In this document: positions 1-5,545 of the stretch, one piece after another
Numbering within the stretch: position 1 is the first letter of the stretch
Layout of the letters: each line of letters starts with the position of its first letter
NCBI GenBank assembly: GCA_013336205.1
Contig: JAAXUD010000157.1
Location: forward strand, 1 to 6,703
Direction: 5' to 3'
DNA: 6,703 nt
DNA from: Lentimicrobium sp.
GTDB taxonomy: Bacteria; Bacteroidota; Bacteroidia; Bacteroidales; Lentimicrobiaceae
Translations under genes and position numbers: made by a program
Notes under the pieces: model-generated
What the model was told of the DNA's origin: nothing
Database searches by the model: none
Seen by the model: the letters and a program-made list of their open reading frames with translations, nothing else

Positions 1-354
1 TTTAGCTATTTCTTCGAAAGTAGCTTCCGGATGTTCGTAAAATACCCACATAGCTTTGGCCGCATCAATGGGCGAACCACCACCAATAGATACAATCCAG
101 TCGGGTTCAAACTTCTGCATGGCTTCCGCTCCCCGCATCACTGTTTCTACCGATGGATCCGGCTCAACACCCTCGAACAAGAGGGTCTCAATTCCGGCTT
201 CATGCAGGTAGTTTTCAACTTTGTCGAGAAAACCGAATTTTTTCATCGATCCGCCACCAACAACAATGATGGCTTTTTTGCCTTTGAGATTTTTGAGTTC
301 TGCGAGTGAATCCTTTCCAAAATACAGATCGCGGGGAAGCGTGAAACGTGCCAT
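1..354 (-). CDS. Iron-containing alcohol dehydrogenase, N-terminal part (truncated by window edge)
   Basis: The reverse strand reads without a stop from ATG at 354-352 to the window edge, giving 118 residues that begin MARFTLPRDLYFGKDSL. The family (Fe-ADH, group III) reduces aldehydes or oxidises alcohols with NAD(P)H and a bound metal, in the cytoplasm. Visible support is the N-terminal Rossmann-like half: a strand followed by VVGGGSMKKFG near residues 31-41, EGVEPDPSVETV near 61-72, and the family cofactor loop GGGSPIDAAKA at 91-101. The metal-binding Asp/His residues lie in the missing C-terminal two thirds, so metal and substrate cannot be judged. The text resembles the butanol-dehydrogenase/AdhE-C-terminal-like branch typical of anaerobes. 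No earlier in-frame start is plausible: ATC codons and A/T-rich DNA precede the ATG, with no Shine-Dalgarno sequence at normal distance. It is transcribed divergently from the protease gene, with paired palindromes in the shared spacer. Confidence 0.93.
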   Translation of the reverse strand, partial: MARFTLPRDLYFGKDSLAELKNLKGKKAIIVVGGGSMKKFGFLDKVENYLHEAGIETLLFEGVEPDPSVETVMRGAEAMQKFEPDWIVSIGGGSPIDAAKAMWVFYEHPEATFEEIAK

Positions 355-443
355 GATGATGATTTTAAAATTTAACTTAGGTCGCTCCTCTTAAGTCAAT
401 CTCCGTGCCACAATTCATATAACGCTGTATATCTGTTATTTAC

Positions 444-481
444 ATTGTTACCATGATAACAATAATGTTATTTTCTTAACA
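444..481. promoter_or_regulatory. Two tandem TGTTA-N6-TAACA palindromes, candidate Crp/Fnr-type operators
   Basis: Site 1 is TTGTTACCATGATAACAA at 445-462, a palindrome matching its own complement at 16 of 18 positions; an A/T pair at 444/463 extends it. Site 2 is TGTTATTTTCTTAACA at 466-481, with the same perfect five-base arms around another six-base spacer. The centres are 20 bp apart, about two helical turns, so two dimers could bind on one DNA face. The TGT-N10-ACA geometry is that of the Crp/Fnr superfamily in general. The sites lie about 90 bp from the dehydrogenase start codon and about 180-200 bp from the protease start codon, so the dehydrogenase is the more likely target; a redox or oxygen-sensing regulator would suit such a gene. 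The palindromes are seen; the regulator is inferred. The A/T-rich context raises the chance of coincidence. Confidence 0.5.
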
Positions 482-600
482 AGTGTCATTTTTATGAGCA
501 AATCAAGTGTGCATAAAGATGACACCGTCATTTAACAGGACACATTTGCGACATCTCAAATAACAAAATCCGCAAATTACGTGGCAAGCATTTTTTTTAC

Positions 601-608
601 TAATTTTG
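601..608 (+). promoter_or_regulatory. Candidate Bacteroidota -7 box (TAATTTTG) for the protease gene
   Basis: TAATTTTG fits the Bacteroidota sigma-ABfr -7 consensus TAnnTTTG exactly and lies 52 bp before the protease ATG, which would leave a leader of roughly 45 bases. No convincing -33 TTTG/TTG element is visible at the usual distance upstream, so this rests on the -7 box alone. Confidence 0.45.
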
Positions 609-660
609 AGATTCAACAAAAACCCACGCAAACAGGCAATTACCGTATTACATACTGGCT

Positions 661-2778
661 ATGAAAAAAACAATAACTCTGCTTTTGGTCTTATTTAGTT
701 TTACAAGAGCCAACGCACAAAGTATCAACAACGAAGAAACCGGGAGGCTGGCACAGAAATTCTTTACCGAAAGGCTGTCGGTTCACCGGCAGGATCCAAC
801 TCAACCAGCATTAATTATCAGCCAGCAGGAAATCAAACAGGCGGAAAAGACATTAATGACTGTCTGCAACTTCAGTGGCGGGGGCTATGTGATAGTTTCC
901 AACAACCGTTCAACATTCCCTGTTATCGCATACAGCCTGAATGGCGAATATCGCCGGGAAGGCCAGCCGCAAGCGCTGAAAGCCTGGTTGCGTTATTATA
1001 GCCGCCAAATAAGCTGGGCTGAAAATAATACCACAATCGATCCGGCTGTTGAAGCAGCCTGGGAGAAATTAACTGCAGAAGCGAAAGAAAGCCGGAACCC
1101 CTTGCAAAACAGAACTGTAGAACCCCTGCTGCGCACCACCTGGGATCAGGGTAATTATTACAATGCCCGGTGTCCGGCCGACCCTGGCGGACCGGGCGGA
1201 CATTGCTATGCAGGCTGTGTTGCTACAGCTGTAGGTCAGCTGATGTTCTACCACCGCTGGCCAAACCAGGGCACCGGTTCCTATAGTTACACCCACCCTG
1301 AGTACGGCGAACAATCTGCCAATTTTGGAGAAACAACCTACAACTGGAACGGAATGGAGACTTCGCTCAACGGACCAAACGAACCTATAGCACAATTGCT
1401 TAACCACCTGGGTGTTTCATTTGATATGGATTATGGCCCTGATGGTTCAGGCATGTGGAACCACAGCGCGGCCAATTCGATGCGTAACTATTTCAAATAT
1501 GGACCCAATACCCAATATATTTTCCGCGATACCACCACCATGAACTGGGACAGTATCCTTGTTGCCAATCTCGACGCCCGCAAACCCCTGTATTATGCAG
1601 GCTGGGAGAGCGTTGGTTCGGAAAACGGGCATGCTTTTGTGTGCGATGGCTACGCACCCGATAACTTCTATCATTTCAACTGGGGCTGGAGTAATTCTTA
1701 CGATGGGTATTTCCTGCTTTCAGCCCTCTCCCCCGGCGGAAATAATTTCAACTTTGCACAGGAAGTCATCAAAGACATTTACCCCGATACACTTACCTAT
1801 AACTACCCTGAGTATTGCAATGGCCCCGATACGCTTACCACCATTGCCGGCACTTTCAGTGATGGCAGCAATATGGTGAACTACCCGGGCAATTCAGATT
1901 GTTTCTGGCTGGTTCAACCCAATGAACCTGATTTTGATTCAATCACTTCCATCGACCTGGATTTCCCATTGCTGGATCTTGATGGGGCCGACCGCTTAAG
2001 AATCTACCAGGGAGCTGACACTACCGCAGCAATAATTGCCGAATACACCGGAAATCAGACACCGGAAACCCTGAGTATTCCGGCAGATAAATTCCTGGTC
2101 AGGTTTACCAGCGATAACGAAGTGAATGCAAACGGATTCCTGGGATCGTTTAAAAGTTCACTACCGGTTTATTGCTATGGAACCACAACATTTACAGATT
2201 CATCCGGCATATTTGACGATGGCAGCGGAGATAAAAAGTACAGTAACAATTCCGTTTGCAAATGGAAGATAAACCCGGCAAATCCACAACCGCTGACAAT
2301 CACCTTTGAATCGTTCAGTACCGAAGCTGATTTTGATTTGCTCAGGATTTTCGACCTGGGGACACAACAGCTGGTGGCCACTTTATCAGGCGACTCACTC
2401 CCCGGCCCGATCAGCATCACCAGTGGGAAAGCCTATTTTATATTTATGACCAACAATCAGCACACAGCCCCCGGCTGGACCATAAGGTGGCAACCCGAAG
2501 GAACAACCGGACCGATCGCCAATAATCAACCTGAGACAGTAGTATATCCCAATCCTGTCAGCGATCAGCTTTGGATCAGACCGGGAAAATGGGCAGGAAA
2601 AACAGTGGAATCATCAATTTATAGCAGCAGTGGAAATCTGGTTTATCAACAAAAAATTTGTTTCATGGCAAATGAAAATCCAATGATGATAAACACATCA
2701 GCGCTCAAGGCTGGCATTTATGTGCTGAAAATTACAGGCGATGATAAAACCGCAACATTCAGGATAGTGAAATTATAG
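661..2778 (+). CDS. Secreted C10 (streptopain-like) cysteine protease with two CUB-like domains and T9SS sorting domain
   Basis: A 705-residue preproprotein. Residues 1-19 form a Sec signal peptide, with likely cleavage after ANA. Residues ~25-105 resemble the Spi/I69-type inhibitory prodomain (FSGGGYVIVSNNRSTFPVIAYSLNG). The C10 catalytic domain spans ~152-375. C186 in GCVATAVGQLMFYHRWP matches the streptopain nucleophile; H324 in GHAFVCDGY is the catalytic His, and N340 with the NWGW motif follows 16 residues later, the spacing I recall for SpeB. Q163 in WDQGNYYN is a likely oxyanion-hole residue. Residues ~386-500 and ~505-610 are two CUB-like beta domains, each opening YC and holding a second Cys 28 residues later (C386/C414, C505/C533). 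From ~627 the YPNP motif starts a type A T9SS C-terminal domain ending RIVKL. The enzyme should be exported, moved across the outer membrane by T9SS and self-activated. Prevotella and Porphyromonas carry related C10 proteases such as interpain. The substrate is unknown. Confidence 0.93.
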   Translation: MKKTITLLLVLFSFTRANAQSINNEETGRLAQKFFTERLSVHRQDPTQPALIISQQEIKQAEKTLMTVCNFSGGGYVIVSNNRSTFPVIAYSLNGEYRREGQPQALKAWLRYYSRQISWAENNTTIDPAVEAAWEKLTAEAKESRNPLQNRTVEPLLRTTWDQGNYYNARCPADPGGPGGHCYAGCVATAVGQLMFYHRWPNQGTGSYSYTHPEYGEQSANFGETTYNWNGMETSLNGPNEPIAQLLNHLGVSFDMDYGPDGSGMWNHSAANSMRNYFKYGPNTQYIFRDTTTMNWDSILVANLDARKPLYYAGWESVGSENGHAFVCDGYAPDNFYHFNWGWSNSYDGYFLLSALSPGGNNFNFAQEVIKDIYPDTLTYNYPEYCNGPDTLTTIAGTFSDGSNMVNYPGNSDCFWLVQPNEPDFDSITSIDLDFPLLDLDGADRLRIYQGADTTAAIIAEYTGNQTPETLSIPADKFLVRFTSDNEVNANGFLGSFKSSLPVYCYGTTTFTDSSGIFDDGSGDKKYSNNSVCKWKINPANPQPLTITFESFSTEADFDLLRIFDLGTQQLVATLSGDSLPGPISITSGKAYFIFMTNNQHTAPGWTIRWQPEGTTGPIANNQPETVVYPNPVSDQLWIRPGKWAGKTVESSIYSSSGNLVYQQKICFMANENPMMINTSALKAGIYVLKITGDDKTATFRIVKL

Positions 2779-2796
2779 CCTTTGGGGGAGAGGTTC

Positions 2797-2852
2797 AAGT
2801 AAAAAGTAAAAAGTCTAAAGTAAAAAGTAAAAAGTAAAAAGTTCAAAGTTTA
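2797..2852. repeat. Heptanucleotide array 1, consensus AAGTNNA, eight units
   Basis: Starting 18 bp after the protease stop codon, eight consecutive 7-bp units fall in perfect register, all of the form AAGTNNA. Five are AAGTAAA; the variants are AAGTCTA (third unit), AAGTTCA (seventh) and AAGTTTA (eighth). The last unit runs directly into CCCGAC, exactly as in the second array. A 7-bp period is incompatible with constant-frame coding, and no open frame covers it. It lies in the probable 3' untranslated region of the protease. Confidence 0.9.
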
Positions 2853-2874
2853 CCCGACGCAACGCAGAGGAGGT

Positions 2875-2923
2875 GGGCTCAAAGCTATAAGTGTAGAGCT
2901 CAAAGTAAAAAGTAAAAAGTTTA
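2875..2923. repeat. Heptanucleotide array 2, degenerate AAGTNNA, seven units
   Basis: Seven 7-bp units in register: GGGCTCA, AAGCTAT, AAGTGTA, GAGCTCA, AAGTAAA, AAGTAAA and AAGTTTA, again followed by CCCGAC. GCTCAAAG occurs twice exactly 21 bp (three units) apart, at 2877 and 2898. The 14-base string AAAGTTTACCCGAC ends both arrays (2845-2858 and 2916-2929). This looks like a diverged partial copy of array 1. Between the arrays, 2853-2874 holds a short non-repeating G/C-richer linker. Confidence 0.8.
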
Positions 2924-2970
2924 CCCGACATTGCATAGCCTTTATGCCTGACTTAGTCAGGCGGGGTAAA
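2920..2970. other. Nested inverted repeat (hairpin), not a typical terminator
   Basis: The core is the perfect palindrome GCCTGACTTAGTCAGGC at 2946-2962, with 7-bp arms and a TTA loop. Outside it, TTTACCC (2920-2926) can pair with GGGTAAA (2964-2970), and the first outer arm is the end of heptamer array 2. It could act as a 3'-end-stabilising structure or as part of a dispersed intergenic repeat. No T-tract follows on either strand, so intrinsic termination is doubtful. The remaining gene-free stretch up to 3075 shows no further feature. Confidence 0.6.
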
Positions 2971-3075
2971 GACCCGGCTAATTGTCTGACTTTCATTTTA
3001 TCTAATGTGTCGTATGGCTCAACGGATTGACTTTGCCGGGCCCTTCAGGATTCGCTGGTTTATAAACAATTCAGA

Positions 3076-3522
3076 CTAAACAACTTCGTTTGTTTCTTCT
3101 ATAGATTTTTTCTGCGGCAAATCAAATAAATGCAGCCCGGAGCCTTGCTCAAGGCATTCCATAATGCGCTTTTTAAACTTCCAGCAGGTCATTTGCCGTG
3201 TTTCAAGCCGGCGCGATAGCTCATAGCTCGATATACCCGGTGATCCGCAAACCATATAGGCAATCTCAAATGCATCGGTAATGGGTATGCGGCAACGGTG
3301 AAAAATGGTATGGGCAGTCGCCGATTCGTCGGTTTTGCAGCGGGTGCAGCGCCGTGAGAATGGAGTTTTGCCAATGCAGTAATTGGTGTTTCCACATTTT
3401 CTGCATACATAACCATCACGCCACTTCTCATCAGCAATTACCGACAAACATTGCTCTGCAGCAGAAAAACGTTTGTTGAACTCTGAAAAGTCAATCGCTT
3501 TGAATAAATAGGAAAGGTTCAT
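3076..3522 (-). CDS. Orphan IS1595-type transposase zinc-ribbon/HTH protein lacking the DDE domain
   Basis: The protein is 148 residues from the ATG at 3522, or 158 from an in-frame ATG at 3552. I prefer 3522 because MNLSYLFKAIDFSEFNKRF resembles the start of IS1595-family N-terminal domains. Numbering from the longer start, C50, C53, C69 and C72 form a CxxC-N15-CxxC zinc ribbon (VCRKCGNTNYC...RRCTRC). It is followed by a TIFHRCRIPI segment and a helix-turn-helix-like stretch at ~96-134 (GISSYELSRRLETRQMTCW). In complete IS1595 transposases a DDE/ISXO2-type nuclease domain follows, opening with a VDE-like motif. Here the protein ends about 25 residues after the HTH, and I see no DDE remnant in the translated downstream DNA. 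It may be a degraded transposase or a domesticated DNA-binding protein. A -7 box lies upstream on its strand, and there are no internal stops. No terminal inverted repeats were found. Confidence 0.85.
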   Translation of the reverse strand: MNLSYLFKAIDFSEFNKRFSAAEQCLSVIADEKWRDGYVCRKCGNTNYCIGKTPFSRRCTRCKTDESATAHTIFHRCRIPITDAFEIAYMVCGSPGISSYELSRRLETRQMTCWKFKKRIMECLEQGSGLHLFDLPQKKSIEETNEVV

Positions 3523-3586
3523 TGTATTTTCTTGATAATCATCAACAAACAATCAGGCATGATCCTTGTTAATTAATTTCGTTCTG

Positions 3587-3594
3587 CAAAAATA
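3587..3594 (-). promoter_or_regulatory. Candidate -7 box (TATTTTTG, reverse strand) for the zinc-ribbon gene
   Basis: On the reverse strand this reads TATTTTTG followed by CAG, an exact TAnnTTTG match. Transcription would begin near 3580, leaving a leader of about 25 bases to the ATG at 3552 or about 55 to the preferred ATG at 3522. No good -33 element is seen. Confidence 0.5.
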
Positions 3595-3636
3595 AAAATT
3601 TTTAGTGATACTTATGCGATTTAAAATATTTATTTC

Positions 3637-3644
3637 TATCTTTG
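3637..3644 (+). promoter_or_regulatory. -7 box (TATCTTTG) for the thioredoxin operon
   Basis: TATCTTTGCAG is an exact TAnnTTTG Bacteroidota -7 box, 38 bp before the lipoprotein thioredoxin ATG, giving a leader of roughly 30 bases. TTATG at 3612-3616, 20 bp upstream, is only a weak match to the -33 element. It diverges from the -7 box of the zinc-ribbon gene 43 bp away, so the two genes share one short promoter region. Confidence 0.65.
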
Positions 3645-3682
3645 CAGCGAATTAATCAGGAACTCAAATCAACAACACAAAT

Positions 3683-4198
3683 ATGAACAATCGAATTTTC
3701 TCAATCGTACTGATAGCCAGCATCGGTTTATTGGGCTGCGGCTCATCGAATGGCAAAAGTAATCAGGATAAAGACAATCAGACCGCTTCCACTGCATCAA
3801 CACCGGAAGAAGGAAAGGTTGTACAAATGAACAAGGCTATGTTCATTGAAAAAGTATTCAATTATGAAGAAAACCCCAATGAATGGAAATTCCGTGGCGA
3901 CAAACCCTGCATCATTGATTTTTACGCTGACTGGTGCGGACCCTGTAAGAAAGTAGCACCGGTTATGGCCGAACTTGCCGAACAATACAAAGATCAGATT
4001 GTAATTTACAAAGTTGACACCGACAAGGAACGCGAGTTAGCCCAGATTTTCAACATTCGCAGCATCCCTTCAATTTTATTCTGCCCGGCATCAGGACAGC
4101 CACAAATGACTATGGGTGCCCTGCCAAAAGCAGAATTTGAAAAAATGATCAAAGAATTACTGCTCGCTCCGGCGGCAGAACCGACATCACAAAAATAA
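3683..4198 (+). CDS. Lipoprotein thioredoxin, periplasm-facing (TrxP-like)
   Basis: A 171-residue protein. A short hydrophobic signal (residues 1-18) ends in the lipobox LLGC, with C19 the lipidated cysteine, so it should be membrane-anchored outside the cytoplasm. Residues ~20-47 form a Ser/Gln/Asn/Lys-rich linker. A complete thioredoxin fold follows at ~50-161, with active site WCGPC at 84-88 and the cis-proline in RSIPS at P129. Extra cysteines C76 (PCIIDFYADWC) and C134 (LFCP) flank the active-site strand and the cis-Pro loop. It should reduce, or depending on its partner oxidise, disulfides in envelope proteins. It resembles the Bacteroides fragilis TrxP type as I remember it. The downstream thioredoxin begins 35 bp later, and about two thirds of roughly 100 aligned positions are identical between the two, indicating tandem duplication. 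No membrane electron donor such as a DsbD/CcdA protein is in the window. Confidence 0.93.
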   Translation: MNNRIFSIVLIASIGLLGCGSSNGKSNQDKDNQTASTASTPEEGKVVQMNKAMFIEKVFNYEENPNEWKFRGDKPCIIDFYADWCGPCKKVAPVMAELAEQYKDQIVIYKVDTDKERELAQIFNIRSIPSILFCPASGQPQMTMGALPKAEFEKMIKELLLAPAAEPTSQK

Positions 4199-4233
4199 TT
4201 AACTGAATCACGAATCTAACTATCAATTAAATA

Positions 4234-4596
4234 ATGGAACATCTCACATTAGCATCTTTCAAAGAAAAAGTATTTGACTTTGAAAAAAACCAGGATTGGA
4301 AATTTGAAGGCAACCTGCCTTGTATTATTGACTTTTACGCCGACTGGTGTGGCCCCTGTAAAATGGTTGCCCCTGTGCTTGAAGAACTCTCCAAAGAATA
4401 CGATGGAAAAGTAAACATTTACAAGGTTGACACCGAAGCTGAGCAGGAACTTTCACAGGTTTTCGGAATCCGCAGTATTCCCAGCATGTTATTCTGCCCA
4501 TCAGAAGGACAGCCCCGTATGGCGCAGGGAGCACTTCCAAAAAGCGCATTGATACAGGCTATTGATGACGTATTGCTGAATCAGAAAGCCGAATAA
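4234..4596 (+). CDS. trxA: Thioredoxin, cytoplasmic
   Basis: A 120-residue protein with no signal peptide, so it should be the cytoplasmic member of the pair. It carries the full thioredoxin fold: strand and active site IIDFYADWCGPCK with WCGPC at 38-42, IYKVDT at 62-67, and the cis-Pro loop RSIPS with P83. It also has the two additional cysteines seen in its lipoprotein neighbour, C30 and C88. The length is slightly over the usual ~105-110, because of the insertion-like DFEKNQDWKFEGN segment near residues 15-27 that both copies share. The function is disulfide reduction of cytoplasmic proteins, presumably recharged by thioredoxin reductase, which is not in this window. It lies 35 bp behind the lipoprotein thioredoxin with no promoter box visible in the gap, and the terminator follows 23 bp after the stop, so the two genes form one operon. 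The symbol is by family; other trx paralogues are likely in the genome. Confidence 0.94.
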   Translation: MEHLTLASFKEKVFDFEKNQDWKFEGNLPCIIDFYADWCGPCKMVAPVLEELSKEYDGKVNIYKVDTEAEQELSQVFGIRSIPSMLFCPSEGQPRMAQGALPKSALIQAIDDVLLNQKAE

Positions 4597-4619
4597 ATCC
4601 TTTTATTGATTTATTTTTC

Positions 4620-4652
4620 AAAATAAGCCCGGTTATGCCGGGCTTATTTTTT
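4620..4652 (+). terminator. Strong rho-independent terminator of the thioredoxin operon
   Basis: A 13-bp perfect stem, 4620-4632 pairing with 4638-4650, has the G/C core AAGCCCGG/CCGGGCTT and a five-base loop (TTATG), and ends in a run of T. The A-run on the left arm means it could also work for reverse-strand transcripts, though none is expected here. It lies 23 bp after the second thioredoxin stop codon. Confidence 0.92.
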
Positions 4653-4657
4653 ATTGA

Positions 4658-4665
4658 TAAATTTG
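4658..4665 (+). promoter_or_regulatory. Candidate -7 box (TAAATTTG) for the WbqC-family gene
   Basis: TAAATTTG fits TAnnTTTG exactly and lies 17 bp before the WbqC ATG, so the leader would be only about 12 bases. The -33 position would fall inside the right arm of the preceding terminator, and no match is seen there. It is plausible because the upstream terminator would otherwise isolate this gene from transcription. Confidence 0.45.
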
Positions 4666-4682
4666 CCAATTAATCAGAAATA

Positions 4683-5342
4683 ATGAACAATCCCTTACCA
4701 CCGGTATTGCTGCCACCAGCCTGTTTGCCGGATGTGGAATTCTTTACCTGGCTGTTATTTTCAGCACAAGCAGTTATTGAAGTACATGAAACCTTTCCCA
4801 AGCAAACATGCCGCAACAGGTACCGGATACCAACCGCTAACGGACCGCTGGTATTGAGCATCCCGGTAATCAGACCAAAAGGCAACCATACCCCTTTTCA
4901 GGAAATCCGCATTGACCAGTCAACAGATTGGGCCCGGATTCATTGGCGCGCGATAGAATCAGCCTATAATAAATCACCGTTTTTTCTGTATTACAGAGAC
5001 GATTTTGAGCTTCTGTTTCAAAATCCGCCCGGCCTACTGATTGATTTTAACTTTTCGGCATTAAACCTTTGCGCCAGACTTATCGGGTCAAAGCCGGAAT
5101 TCACAATTACAGAAACCTTTCAGAAAGACCCTGAAAGCTTCCTTGATATGCGTCATAGTATTATGCCAAAACAAGCGCTTGACCAGGCTTTTACAATCAG
5201 AGAATGGGAACCCTATGTCCAGGTATTTTCCGACCGCCAGGAATTTATGCCCAACCTCAGTATTTTAGACCTCATTTTCAATCTTGGCCCCGATACAGTA
5301 AACTATCTGTCAAGACATTTGCCGCAGGCAAGACCGGAATGA
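4683..5342 (+). CDS. WbqC-family protein
   Basis: A 219-residue soluble protein with no signal peptide or membrane segment. It matches the WbqC-like family end to end. The N-terminal LPPACLPDVEFFTWLL leads into the segment CRNRYRIPTANGPLVLSIPV near residues 43-62. DWARIHWRAIESAYNKSPFFLYYRDDFELLF follows at ~82-112, then the C-terminal signature VQVFSDRQEFMPNLSILDLIFNLGPDTVNYL at ~179-209. WbqC proteins occur in O-antigen and surface-polysaccharide clusters and, in Bacteroidota, as standalone housekeeping-neighbourhood genes. Their biochemical role is not firmly established; an amino-sugar or lipid-linked modification role has been suggested. The length is typical. It is separated from the thioredoxins by a strong terminator and converges on the pgpH-like gene. 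No polysaccharide genes are nearby, so the context does not help with its job. Confidence 0.9.
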   Translation: MNNPLPPVLLPPACLPDVEFFTWLLFSAQAVIEVHETFPKQTCRNRYRIPTANGPLVLSIPVIRPKGNHTPFQEIRIDQSTDWARIHWRAIESAYNKSPFFLYYRDDFELLFQNPPGLLIDFNFSALNLCARLIGSKPEFTITETFQKDPESFLDMRHSIMPKQALDQAFTIREWEPYVQVFSDRQEFMPNLSILDLIFNLGPDTVNYLSRHLPQARPE

Positions 5343-5357
5343 TTGAATGGTAAAAAA

Positions 5358-5391
5358 GGGACGAGGGACGCTAAAAAGGGACGAGGGACGG
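5358..5391. repeat. GGGACGA heptamer repeats, two pairs
   Basis: The 13-base block GGGACGAGGGACG occurs twice, at 5358-5370 and 5378-5390. Each block is two 7-bp units and each is preceded by a TAAAAA run; the block period is 20 bp. On the reverse strand the unit reads TCGTCCC, close to the TCGTCAC/TCGTCAT units at 5546-5566. It begins 15 bp after the WbqC stop codon. Confidence 0.85.
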
Positions 5392-5475
5392 AGGTTCTGC
5401 TTCAATAGACCAGTGGATAAGGAGAGTCGGCGACAAGGAGAGGTAGAATGGGAAGGAACCAGAATTTTTAGTGCT

Positions 5476-5496
5476 GCCACATGCCCCAAGCACCAA
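5476..5496. repeat. GCNCCAW heptamer repeats, cluster 1 (three units)
   Basis: Three units in register: GCCACAT, GCCCCAA and GCACCAA, followed by GCC and a six-T run. It belongs to the same unit family as the cluster at 5578-5612. Confidence 0.65.
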
Positions 5497-5545
5497 GCCT
5501 TTTTTATAATGAATCCCGTGTAACCCTTCTAAATTATCGATTGCC

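Noticed and set aside
31..309. Plus-strand open frame of 92 codons opposite the alcohol dehydrogenase.
   Set aside because: It is antisense to a clearly conserved Fe-ADH sequence and its translation has no recognisable features.
483..525. Inverted repeat GTGTCAT...ATGACAC with a 29-base gap.
   Set aside because: A 7-bp inverted repeat with a free spacer is expected a few times by chance in a 300-bp region, and no symmetry extends beyond it.
1069..1674. Reverse-strand open frames inside the protease gene.
   Set aside because: They are shadows of the strongly supported C10 protease frame, with no promoter or family resemblance.
2797..2923. Possible CRISPR-like array.
   Set aside because: The repeats are 7 bp, contiguous and without unique spacers of CRISPR length, and no cas gene is present.
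2946..2970. Hairpin as an intrinsic terminator of the protease gene.
   Set aside because: It is followed by GGGGTAAAG rather than a T-tract, and the opposite strand also lacks a suitable T-run.
5471..5505. Possible terminator for the WbqC gene (GTGCT/AGCAC arms, then a T-run).
   Set aside because: The stem is only five base pairs with a 13-base loop, and the T-run is separated from it by several bases; the sequence is better described as heptamer repeat.
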